Source: an uncultured Corynebacterium sp. (GTDB taxonomy: Bacteria; Actinomycetota; Actinomycetes; Mycobacteriales; Mycobacteriaceae). Taken from it: a stretch of DNA of 7,726 bases. How positions within the stretch are numbered: position 1 is the first letter of the stretch; each line of letters opens with the position of its first letter. Below are positions 1 through 5,474 of the stretch, piece by piece. Location: contig NZ_CALTVG010000083.1 of assembly GCF_943912665.1 (NCBI RefSeq), positions 1 to 7,726 of the forward strand. The letters are read 5' to 3'. Both the position numbers and the translations under genes were made by a program. The notes under the pieces were generated by a model. That model was not told where the DNA came from. It saw only the letters and a list, made by a program, of their open reading frames with translations, and ran no database searches.

Positions 1-775
1 TGGTGGCCTGCGGCGCCATGAAGACCGGGGCGTAGTCGTAGACCTCCGGCTCGTCCTCCGGCATCGGCGTGATGACCGGGGCCACCTCGTCCTCATCGAA
101 GTCATCGCCGGCCTCCACGAGGGCCTCGTGCAGCATCTCCGCGTCGACCTTCTCCACGATCTGGGAGATCTCGTTGTCGACGTTTTTACGCACGCGCTCG
201 CGGAGCTTCTCCTCGTCCTCGCTCAGCTGCCCCGACTGTGCAGACTGCTCCGGCTGTGCGGGCTCGTCCTGCTGCTGCGGCTCGGCCTGTTCAGTCTGCT
301 CAGCCTGCTTGCTGTTCTTGGCCTTGGCCGGCTTGCCGTCCTTCTTCCCCGCCTTCGAGGTGCGCTTAGTGGCGCGCTTCGCCCGCTTCTTCTTCGTGGT
401 CTTCGCCGGCTCCGCGGACTTCTCCGTTTCGGACCCAGCATTCTCTGCTTCAGCGTCAGCGTCGGTACCAGCGTCAGCTTGCGTATCAGCGTCAGATTCC
501 GCCGCGGCATCCGCATTAGTCGTGGCCGCGGGCTGGGAGGCCGGCGCGGTGGCGTCGATAAGCTGGCCAATCTCCTCCGGGGTCAGCGATGACTGCGCGG
601 ACTTTTTGATGCCCATCTGGGCGAACTGCGCCACCAACTCCTTGGAGGTCACGCCCACCTGCTTGGCCAGGGCGTAGAGGCGCGTCTTGGGCGCGAGGCT
701 AGCGCGGTCAATGCTGGCTACCGCCGCAGCCACAGTGGATTCAGTTGCTGCTTCTTCTTTTTTCTTGGATGCCAT
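1..775 (-). CDS. rne: Ribonuclease E/G family protein, N-terminal part (runs off the window)
   Basis: The first 258 codons are present; the gene continues past position 1, so the S1 and catalytic domains are not seen. The ATG at 775-773 is preceded by AGGAG (791-787) at 11 nt. Residues about 31-76 (TRLYALAKQVGVTSKEL onward) look like the small helical IF2_N domain found in translation factor IF-2 and at the N-terminus of actinobacterial RNase E proteins. Residues 80-190 are a low-complexity linker: Ala/Asp/Glu-rich, then a Lys/Arg-rich block at 126-154, then Gln/Glu/Pro-rich. An acidic stretch follows at 221-245. RNase E/G is the main endonuclease for mRNA decay and rRNA processing; disordered charged linkers are usual in it and may bind RNA or partner proteins. 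The call rests on the domain layout and the position next to ndk. The main alternative is another IF2_N protein such as IF-2 itself, which I consider less likely here. Confidence 0.75.
   Translation of the reverse strand, partial: MASKKKEEAATESTVAAAVASIDRASLAPKTRLYALAKQVGVTSKELVAQFAQMGIKKSAQSSLTPEEIGQLIDATAPASQPAATTNADAAAESDADTQADAGTDADAEAENAGSETEKSAEPAKTTKKKRAKRATKRTSKAGKKDGKPAKAKNSKQAEQTEQAEPQQQDEPAQPEQSAQSGQLSEDEEKLRERVRKNVDNEISQIVEKVDAEMLHEALVEAGDDFDEDEVAPVITPMPEDEPEVYDYAPVFMAPQAT
451..504. repeat. Three-unit 18-bp degenerate tandem repeat inside rne
   Basis: The 9-mer CAGCGTCAG occurs at 451-459, 469-477 and 487-495, exactly 18 bp apart, and the second halves of the units have diverged. 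On the coding (minus) strand it gives hexapeptide units of the form DADTQA / DAGTDA / DAEAEN in the linker at residues about 95-111. The period is a multiple of three, so loss or gain of a unit keeps the frame. Confidence 0.6.
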
Positions 776-799
776 GCGTGGCTTGTCTCCTGACTTCTG

Positions 800-837
800 C
801 TCACCCCGGGCGCAGACTGCCGCCACACGGTGGTGAG
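800..837 (-). promoter_or_regulatory. Possible stem-loop in the rne 5' leader
   Basis: CTCACC at 800-805 pairs with GGTGAG at 832-837 (6 bp). A small inner hairpin, CCAC-ACG-GTGG, is at 823-833. Both would lie in the untranslated leader just upstream of the rne ribosome binding site (791-787). In E. coli the rne leader carries structure through which RNase E controls its own mRNA; whether this leader does anything similar is inference. The stem is short with a long loop, so it may be chance. Confidence 0.25.
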
Positions 838-850
838 ACTTTAAAAATTC

Positions 851-878
851 TCTATATTTCCGTATTCACTTATTTCAG
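851..878 (-). promoter_or_regulatory. Candidate rne promoter
   Basis: On the minus strand, CTGAAA (878-873) is followed after 16 nt by TATAGA (856-851). The -10 fits TAnnnT-like actinobacterial boxes and the segment 841-876 is clearly more AT-rich than its surroundings. This would give a leader of roughly 70 nt. The -35 match is only partial. Confidence 0.35.
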
Positions 879-882
879 GTAC

Positions 883-905
883 CTGTGCCGTCGATCGTGG
901 CACAG
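883..905. promoter_or_regulatory. Operator-like inverted repeat between divergent promoters
   Basis: CTGTGCC (883-889) and GGCACAG (899-905) form a perfect 7-bp inverted repeat around a 9-nt centre that itself contains the palindrome CGATCG (892-897). It sits between the candidate rne promoter (851-878) and the extended -10 of the gene at 940, touching that gene's -35 zone. There is no T-tract, so it does not look like a terminator. A protein binding site is the best reading; the binding protein is unknown. Confidence 0.4.
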
Positions 906-923
906 CCTTTAGCTTAGGCCACT

Positions 924-932
924 TGTTAGTAT
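924..932 (+). promoter_or_regulatory. Extended -10 promoter for a probable leaderless transcript
   Basis: TG at 924-925, one base, then TAGTAT at 927-932 forms an extended -10 element. Its spacing places transcription start at or within a base of the ATG at 940. No Shine-Dalgarno sequence precedes that ATG, which supports a leaderless mRNA, a common arrangement in actinobacteria. No convincing -35 is visible, as is usual with extended -10 promoters. Confidence 0.45.
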
Positions 933-939
933 TGCCGCT

Positions 940-1743
940 ATGTCCGAGGTTGAGCGCACAAACACACCTTCTGCCCCAGCTCGACGCGAATCTGCGCCGC
1001 GCACGGTGGCCCAAGCACGCGAACGCAACGAGATTGCGATGCGGGACATCGTGACCATTGCCGTGCCTGCGGGCATCGCCTCGGGCCTGCGCGCCGTGGA
1101 CTTTCCGTATCCCTACGGCGTGCCGGTCTACGGAGTGCTCATCATGGTGATGCTCTACGGTGCCTTCCGCATCTTCCGGAGCAAGCCCGCCCTCGTGCAG
1201 GCCGCCCAAGAAGAGTTCCGGGCGGGCGACTATCCCCTGGTGGCCTACCTCCTGCCGGTGTTGGCCATCTGCTCTCCGATGATCACCGACATCATCGCCG
1301 CAACCGGAATCGTCGGTGACGTGTCCGTGAATCCCATTCTGGTGGCCACCGGCCACGCCGCCTTTGCCATCCCCGCGTTTATCCTGGGCGGCCGGGCATT
1401 TGCCACCAGTTCTTTCCGCGTGGGCAAGCGCCGCATCCAGGCCATCACTGACCAGGAAAGCCTGGACGGCGTGACGCGGGAGAGCCTGGACGCGGTGGAA
1501 AGGCACCCGGGGCCGCTCAGCGGGCTCGTAGCTTCCGGCGCGGTTACGGGCAATACGGTATCTATTCCGGCGCTTGGCCGGCTGCTCGGATACGAGGAGG
1601 GCCTCGAGGAAGAGTTCAAAGACCTACAGAAGGCCGGCGTGGTGAAGCTATCGGGGCTCATCTACGGCAAGGGCAAGCGCACTTTTAACGTCACTCTCAC
1701 AGAGGCCGGGGTGCGCAGCATAAGCGCCGCGCACCGGCGCTAG
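940..1743 (+). CDS. Membrane protein with a C-terminal winged-helix-like domain, unknown function
   Basis: This encodes 267 residues, and I do not recognise the family. Residues 1-34 are polar and basic. Hydrophobic stretches lie at about 37-50, 61-78, 99-122 and 130-153, giving three or four membrane segments. After a basic stretch (FRVGKRRIQ, 159-167), residues about 188-265 are soluble and resemble a MarR/PadR-like winged helix: a helix around VSIPALGRLLG (207-217), a second around EEEFKDLQKAGVV (223-235), then a beta-rich wing with GKGKRTFNVTLTEAG (243-257). That part may bind DNA or simply mediate protein contact. The ATG has no Shine-Dalgarno and is placed right after a -10 box. The stop overlaps the acr3 stop by 4 nt, and the gene is divergent from rne. 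A membrane-anchored regulator is possible; a transport-associated membrane protein of unrelated function is the alternative. Confidence 0.8.
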   Translation: MSEVERTNTPSAPARRESAPRTVAQARERNEIAMRDIVTIAVPAGIASGLRAVDFPYPYGVPVYGVLIMVMLYGAFRIFRSKPALVQAAQEEFRAGDYPLVAYLLPVLAICSPMITDIIAATGIVGDVSVNPILVATGHAAFAIPAFILGGRAFATSSFRVGKRRIQAITDQESLDGVTRESLDAVERHPGPLSGLVASGAVTGNTVSIPALGRLLGYEEGLEEEFKDLQKAGVVKLSGLIYGKGKRTFNVTLTEAGVRSISAAHRR

Positions 1744-2804
1744 CGCGGAAGGGTGGCATCCCCCGGAAAAAGCTTCGGCCCCATCCACAGCATGAAATAG
1801 ACCAGGCCAACGAGAACCGGGATCTCAACAAGCGGACCAATCGTTCCCGCGAGTGCCTGAGCAGACATCGCACCAAAGGTACCGATGGATACCGCGATAG
1901 CAAGCTCAAAGTTATTTCCTGCCGCGGTGAAAGCCACACTGGCAGACTGCGCGTAGTTCATACCGACGACCTTTGCCACCCCCAGCGAAAGCACAAACAT
2001 TCCCACGAAGTAGATAATTAACGGCGCGGCCACGCGCGCCACCGTTGCCGGCTGCTCCACAATCTTGTCGCCCTGCAGCGAAAACAGCAGAAGGATTGTA
2101 TACAGCAATCCGATCAGGGCCAGGGGCGATACGGCAGGGAGAAAGCGGTTCTCAAACCATTCGCGCCCCTTCACCTTCTCACCCCACACGCGAGACAGCG
2201 CACCCAGGAGGAATGGGATTCCCAAGAACACGAGCACGGCTCTGACGATGGCCCAGAACGAAAAGTCGGCGCTCGTTGTATCCAGCCCCAACCAGCCTGG
2301 CAGGACACGAAGGTAAAACCATCCCAGGACGCCAAACATGGCCACCTGAAAAACAGAGTTAAGCGCAACCAGAACCGCCGTTGCCTCGCGGTCCGCACAC
2401 GAAAGGTCCGACCACACGAGCACCATGGCGATGCAGCGGGCAAGGCCCACAATGATCACACCGGTGCGCAGCTCCGGCTGGTCCGCGAGAAAAAGCCACG
2501 CCAGGGAAAACATGAACGCAGGCCCCACCAGCCAATTGAGCACGAGAGACATCACCATGAGGCGAGCATCGGTGGCAATTTCCCGAGTCTTTTCATAACG
2601 GACCTTGGCCAAAGGCGGATACATCATGACGAGAAGACCAAGGGCGATCGGGATGGAAATCCCTCCGACTTCAACGGCCCCTAAACCGTGGCCAATTCCA
2701 GGGAAGAAGTGACCGATAAGCAGTCCAGCGGCCATCGCCAGAATGATCCACACGGGTAGAAAGCGATCAAGAAAAGACAACGTAGGGCGCTGTGGCATGG
2801 CCAT
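1740..2804 (-). CDS. acr3: Arsenite efflux transporter, Acr3 family
   Basis: This 354-residue protein has the usual length for Acr3, a ten-helix inner-membrane carrier of the BART superfamily that exports arsenite (some members also antimonite) using the proton gradient. Two signature regions are present. GLARCIAMVLVWSDL (120-134) holds the conserved Cys124, and FTAAGNNFELAIA (292-304) holds Glu300; both correspond to residues shown to be needed for transport in other Acr3 proteins. The usual VWN(D/E)L reads VWSDL here. The ATG start is preceded by AAGGAAGAG at a workable distance; a second in-frame ATG two codons on is less well spaced. The gene is divergent from arsR and shares its control region. 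Hand counts of sampled 60-bp lines give 50-62% GC against 65-67% in folC, a mild hint of separate origin. Often annotated arsB, which is an unrelated family. Confidence 0.95.
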   Translation of the reverse strand: MAMPQRPTLSFLDRFLPVWIILAMAAGLLIGHFFPGIGHGLGAVEVGGISIPIALGLLVMMYPPLAKVRYEKTREIATDARLMVMSLVLNWLVGPAFMFSLAWLFLADQPELRTGVIIVGLARCIAMVLVWSDLSCADREATAVLVALNSVFQVAMFGVLGWFYLRVLPGWLGLDTTSADFSFWAIVRAVLVFLGIPFLLGALSRVWGEKVKGREWFENRFLPAVSPLALIGLLYTILLLFSLQGDKIVEQPATVARVAAPLIIYFVGMFVLSLGVAKVVGMNYAQSASVAFTAAGNNFELAIAVSIGTFGAMSAQALAGTIGPLVEIPVLVGLVYFMLWMGPKLFPGDATLPR

Positions 2805-2850
2805 ATCTTACTCTTCCTTCACTATTGAACAGAGCGCTATACGAAGGTGT

Positions 2851-2879
2851 AATGTACAGCCCGTATTGATAGGCGTCAA
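2851..2879 (-). promoter_or_regulatory. acr3 promoter
   Basis: On the minus strand, TTGACG (2879-2874) is followed after exactly 17 nt by TACATT (2856-2851). The -35 matches consensus at five of six positions and the -10 at four of six. The start site would be near 2844, giving a leader of about 40 nt that contains the acr3 ribosome binding site. The -35 and part of the spacer lie inside the inverted repeat at 2864-2881. Confidence 0.6.
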
Positions 2880-2881
2880 TA
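2864..2881. promoter_or_regulatory. Probable ArsR operator
   Basis: TATTGA-N6-TCAATA is a perfect 6+6 inverted repeat (TATTGATAGGCGTCAATA). It covers the -35 of the acr3 promoter and ends about 24 bp before the arsR -10. ArsR/SmtB repressors bind AT-rich inverted repeats of this size, so bound ArsR would block acr3 directly and probably its own gene. A further single half-site, TATTGA, is at 2823-2828 in the acr3 leader. Assignment to ArsR is by position. Confidence 0.6.
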
Positions 2882-2905
2882 TGACTGAGGTAGCAGAGAT
2901 ACCCT

Positions 2906-2911
2906 TATACT
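2906..2911 (+). promoter_or_regulatory. arsR -10 box, probable leaderless start
   Basis: TATACT at 2906-2911 is positioned so that transcription should begin at the A of the arsR ATG (2918). There is no Shine-Dalgarno between them. The -35 zone (about 2882-2888) has no good match and borders the operator. Confidence 0.5.
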
Positions 2912-2917
2912 GAGCGC

Positions 2918-3268
2918 ATGGCTTCCTCCCCCACTCCCGAGTATGGCGCTCACGCCGCTGCGTGTTGTTCGCTCAGCACGGGCCCGCTTAGCGACGCCGA
3001 GGCGGCACATTTTTCTCAGCAATTTAAAGTCCTAGCGGACCCAGCCCGCCTCCGGCTGCTGTCTATCCTGTGCGATGAAGGCTGCGGACCGATGAGCGTC
3101 ACGGAACTCACCGAACTCACGACGCTGAGCCAGCCCACCGTCTCCCACCACCTGGCACGCTTGCGGGAAGCCGGTCTGCTCGCCCGGGAACAACATGGCC
3201 GTACCGTCACTCATCGCGTGAAAAAGGACGCTTTTGCGGCATTGCGCACACTCCTGTCCTTCGACTGA
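2918..3268 (+). CDS. arsR: Arsenite-responsive repressor, ArsR/SmtB family (CgArsR type)
   Basis: This encodes a 116-residue protein of normal family length. FKVLADPARLRLLSIL (36-51) is the hallmark ArsR segment, and the helix-turn-helix is at about 60-83 (TTLSQPTVSHHLARL), followed by the beta wing with EQHGRTVTHRV. Cysteines are at 16, 17, 52 and 56. The adjacent N-terminal pair plus Cys56 in EGCGP correspond to Cys15, Cys16 and Cys55 of the C. glutamicum ArsR, which bind As(III) across the dimer. This differs from the E. coli plasmid type, where the metal-binding cysteines are in the HTH helix; here that helix has no cysteine. Arsenite binding should release the operator at 2864-2881 and turn on acr3. 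The ATG sits right after a -10 box with no Shine-Dalgarno. Confidence 0.93.
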   Translation: MASSPTPEYGAHAAACCSLSTGPLSDAEAAHFSQQFKVLADPARLRLLSILCDEGCGPMSVTELTELTTLSQPTVSHHLARLREAGLLAREQHGRTVTHRVKKDAFAALRTLLSFD

Positions 3269-3301
3269 CCCGCGAACCAGCACACAGTAGCGGTGGCCCA
3301 G

Positions 3302-3334
3302 AAAATAAAAAAGCCCGAGCGCCATGCTCGGGCT
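3302..3334 (-). terminator. Intrinsic terminator after ndk
   Basis: AGCCCGAGC (3312-3320) and GCTCGGGCT (3326-3334) form a perfect 9-bp GC-rich stem with a 5-nt loop. On the minus strand it is followed by TTTTT-A-TTTT (3311-3302), so it ends transcription coming from ndk, whose stop is 28 nt upstream. The plus-strand side has no T-tract, so it would be at most a weak terminator for arsR, which converges on it. Confidence 0.9.
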
Positions 3335-3361
3335 CGTGCGCGCTTAGCGCAGTGTGCTTAG

Positions 3362-3772
3362 TTACAGGTTCGGGAACCAGATGGAGATCTCGCGCTCAGC
3401 GGACTCCGGGGAATCAGAGCCGTGGACGACGTTCTCGCCCACGGTCAGGGCGAAGTCGCCGCGAATGGTGCCCGGGGTGGCCTTCTCCACCGGGTGGGTG
3501 CCACCGGCCAGCTGACGCCATGCGGCGATGGCGGACTCGCCCTCGACAACGCCGGCAACCAGCGGCGCGGAGGTGATGAACTCGACGAGGTCACCGAAGA
3601 AAGGCTTGTCCTCGTGCTCGGCGTAGTGCTTCTTCGCGGTCTCCTCGTCGGCGACGCGCAGGTCCATGGCTACCAGCTTGAGGCCCTTGCGCTCGATGCG
3701 GGAGATAATCTCGCCCACGTGGCCGTTCTTGACGCCATCCGGCTTGATGAGAATGAGTGTACGTTCAGTCAT
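3362..3772 (-). CDS. ndk: Nucleoside diphosphate kinase
   Basis: This encodes 136 residues, the standard bacterial NDK length. The enzyme moves the gamma-phosphate of ATP onto NDPs and dNDPs in the cytoplasm through a phosphohistidine. The start [14 protein letters not shown] is the typical beginning, and NVVHGSDS (114-121) carries the active-site His117, followed by the family ending around REISIWFP. The reading frame stays open upstream to about 3877, but family alignment fixes the start at the ATG at 3772-3770. Shine-Dalgarno pairing is poor (only AGG 13 nt upstream), which suggests either coupling to the gene before it or a leaderless start from its own promoter. It is the last gene of the run and is closed by the terminator at 3302-3334. 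Confidence 0.97.
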   Translation of the reverse strand: MTERTLILIKPDGVKNGHVGEIISRIERKGLKLVAMDLRVADEETAKKHYAEHEDKPFFGDLVEFITSAPLVAGVVEGESAIAAWRQLAGGTHPVEKATPGTIRGDFALTVGENVVHGSDSPESAEREISIWFPNL

Positions 3773-3779
3773 AGGACAC

Positions 3780-3785
3780 AGCGTA
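3780..3785 (-). promoter_or_regulatory. Possible ndk -10 box
   Basis: On the minus strand TACGCT (3785-3780) fits TAnnnT and ends 7 nt before the ndk ATG, the same geometry as the arsR and 940 starts in this window. No -35 is evident, so this is tentative. Confidence 0.25.
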
Positions 3786-3819
3786 CCTAAGACTTCCCGC
3801 GGCGTCGCGCAAAGCCCTC

Positions 3820-4131
3820 CTATGTGAGGCGCTGCACAATCTGCTCCGCGCGTTCGTGGCTGGTCCCACGGAACCACATCTGCACCTGCCGCACGGCGGT
3901 GCCGTACTGGCCGTTGTCGAGCAGGCCCTGAAGCTCCTCCTTGTGCCAGCCCTCCAGGTCCTCAAACTCCACAGGGCGCTGCTCGCTCTGATGCTTGAGC
4001 ATGGCGACGACGAGGAAGATAAAGGCGGGAACGAGCAGCGCGAAGGGCAGGGCAAAGCCGCCGTAGAAGAGCTTGGCAAAGACTGCGGCGAGGCACAGGA
4101 GTGCGGAGAGACCGTAGAGGAGGTAGCGCAT
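3820..4131 (-). CDS. Small two-TM membrane protein, unknown function
   Basis: This encodes 103 residues starting [12 protein letters not shown]. Two hydrophobic segments at about 2-20 and 26-45 are separated by a tight turn (KLFYGG). They are followed by a polar, mostly charged C-terminal region of about 58 residues ([17 protein letters not shown] onward), predicted by the positive-inside rule to be cytoplasmic. I do not recognise a family. The frame is open to an upstream ATG at 4170, but that would overlap the hydrolase gene by 34 nt and has no Shine-Dalgarno; the ATG at 4131 lies 5 nt after the hydrolase stop, as expected for coupled translation, and puts the first hydrophobic segment at the N-terminus. 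Lies between the hydrolase and ndk. Confidence 0.75.
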   Translation of the reverse strand: MRYLLYGLSALLCLAAVFAKLFYGGFALPFALLVPAFIFLVVAMLKHQSEQRPVEFEDLEGWHKEELQGLLDNGQYGTAVRQVQMWFRGTSHERAEQIVQRLT

Positions 4132-4136
4132 GCCCG

Positions 4137-5021
4137 CTAGTCTAGCGCGTCCAGCACCTGCGCCAGCCACATGCGGGAACTCATGAGCAGCCGCTTTGCC
4201 GCAGCACTATAGGGCGCCCACAACTCGAAAGCGTGCACTCCCCCTTCGATGACCTCGCACTCGGTTGGAACCCCGGCGGACTTCAGGCGCTGGGCGTAGT
4301 CCAGGATTTCGCCGTAGAAGAGCTCGCTGTGGCCGGCGTACAGCCACGCCGGCGGCAGACCGCTGAGATCCGCGCGGCGGCCGGGGACGGCGTACGGCGC
4401 GTCCGGGTTATCCCGCACGTAGAAGCGCCAGGCGCGTGCGTTGGAATCCGCATCCCAGATGACGTTGCGCTCTTCGGAGGCGGCGCGGTCATCGAGCATG
4501 GGACAAAACAACCACTGCCCCATCGGCTGCGTGCCTCCCTCGTCGTGCAACCGCTGGCACAGGGCCGCCGCCAACCCGCCCCCGGCGCTCTGGCCGCCGA
4601 TGACGATGCGATCCGGGGACACGCCCAACTCGCCGGCGTGGGTCATGAGCCAGTGGTGGGCCCGGTGGACGTCGTCAAGCGCTGCCGGATACGGGTGCTC
4701 CGGGGCGAAGCGGTAGTGGGGAGCTACGACCGTCACGCCCACTTCCGCGGCAGTCTCCTTGAGATGCTTGACGTCCTGGCGGGGATGGCCCATGACCAGA
4801 CCACCGCCGTGGATCCACAGCACCACCGCGCGGGGGTTCTCCGGCTCGTAGATGGTGGCGCGGATGTCCTTACTCTGCACGTGCCGAGTGCGCACGCCGT
4901 GGATATAGGGCGCGGGCCACAGCGCCGGCACCACGCGCCCGGCGTGGCGGATGAAGGGGTGCGTGGGATCGAACAGCGACATCACCGCCGCGCCCGCGCG
5001 CAGCTCCGGCCGAATGTACAC
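4137..5021 (-). CDS. Alpha/beta-hydrolase, HSL/esterase-lipase family
   Basis: This encodes 294 residues with the layout of the hormone-sensitive-lipase-like (family IV) esterases: oxyanion-hole motif HGGG at 71-74, nucleophile elbow GGQSAGG with Ser145, and His263 in EGGVHAFEL. The catalytic acid position reads GHSELFYGE (230-238), so Glu233 would serve, as in family members with a GSxE variant of the usual Asp. Substrate cannot be read from sequence; carboxyl esters are the family's usual targets. No signal peptide is seen, so it is probably cytoplasmic. The start is GTG at 5021, 6 nt after the DUF4233 stop; GAGAAGTAGG overlapping that stop can act as the ribosome binding site. An ATG at codon 14 (4982) is a possible alternative start with a poorer upstream site. 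Confidence 0.88.
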   Translation of the reverse strand: MYIRPELRAGAAVMSLFDPTHPFIRHAGRVVPALWPAPYIHGVRTRHVQSKDIRATIYEPENPRAVVLWIHGGGLVMGHPRQDVKHLKETAAEVGVTVVAPHYRFAPEHPYPAALDDVHRAHHWLMTHAGELGVSPDRIVIGGQSAGGGLAAALCQRLHDEGGTQPMGQWLFCPMLDDRAASEERNVIWDADSNARAWRFYVRDNPDAPYAVPGRRADLSGLPPAWLYAGHSELFYGEILDYAQRLKSAGVPTECEVIEGGVHAFELWAPYSAAAKRLLMSSRMWLAQVLDALD

Positions 5022-5027
5022 GAATGC

Positions 5028-5474
5028 CTACTTCTCGTTGAGGTGCTGCGTGGTGAGGTAGCCGCGATCCATGCGGGCCACGATGACAGAGCGCATGTAG
5101 GCCGCCAGCGCCCAGAGGAGGGCGAAGATGATGAAGATGGTGGCCACGGACCAGTGGATCATAAAGCCCAGCACGATGCCGATGAGGTGCACGACGATCT
5201 CCACGCCCACAATCCACGGCTTGTTCATAAACGGGAAAGACGCCAGCAGGAGCACCATGAAGCCAATGACCACGCCGTAGTTGAACGGGGTCCACAGGGT
5301 GCCGTCGTAGAGCTTGTACAGCAACGGCAGGGCCAACACGAAGGTGATGAGCTCCATCGTCAGCGAGCTGGCCACGACCATGCCGCCGAACTGCTTGAGC
5401 GGGTCCTTGACCGGGGCCTGGCCTAAGCCCAGCGGGCCGATCTCCTCCTCGGGGACGGGCTTGCGAGAACTCAT
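5028..5474 (-). CDS. DUF4233 membrane protein
   Basis: This encodes 148 residues with a polar N-terminus of about 28 residues and four membrane segments at about 31-53, 63-82, 87-106 and 109-128, ending in a short charged tail. It resembles the actinobacterial DUF4233 family, commonly found directly after folC; the function is unknown. The ATG overlaps the folC stop as ATGA (5471-5474) and has a strong AAGGAG 7 nt upstream, so it is translationally coupled and well translated. The conserved pairing with folC suggests a link to folate or envelope metabolism, but that is inference. Confidence 0.85.
   Translation of the reverse strand: MSSRKPVPEEEIGPLGLGQAPVKDPLKQFGGMVVASSLTMELITFVLALPLLYKLYDGTLWTPFNYGVVIGFMVLLLASFPFMNKPWIVGVEIVVHLIGIVLGFMIHWSVATIFIIFALLWALAAYMRSVIVARMDRGYLTTQHLNEK

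Noticed and set aside
884..904. TGTG...CACA resembling a GlxR (CRP-type) site
   Set aside because: GlxR sites have TGTGA-N6-TCACA spacing. Here the gap between TGTG and CACA is 13 nt, so it does not fit.
841..1506. Minus-strand open frame of 221 codons opposite the membrane-protein gene
   Set aside because: Composition is His/Gly/Arg-rich without domains, while the plus-strand frame shows clear membrane segments, a well-placed -10 and a stop coordinated with acr3.
3338..3350. GCGC...GCGC short inverted repeat beside the ndk terminator
   Set aside because: Very short arms in a GC-rich background and no T-tract; probably chance next to the real terminator.
4233..5426. Long plus-strand open frame (397 codons) opposite the hydrolase and DUF4233 genes
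   Set aside because: The minus-strand genes have clear catalytic motifs, coupling and ribosome sites. The opposite frame gives a His/Arg/Asp/Gly-rich product with no recognisable motif, typical of antisense to GC-rich codons.
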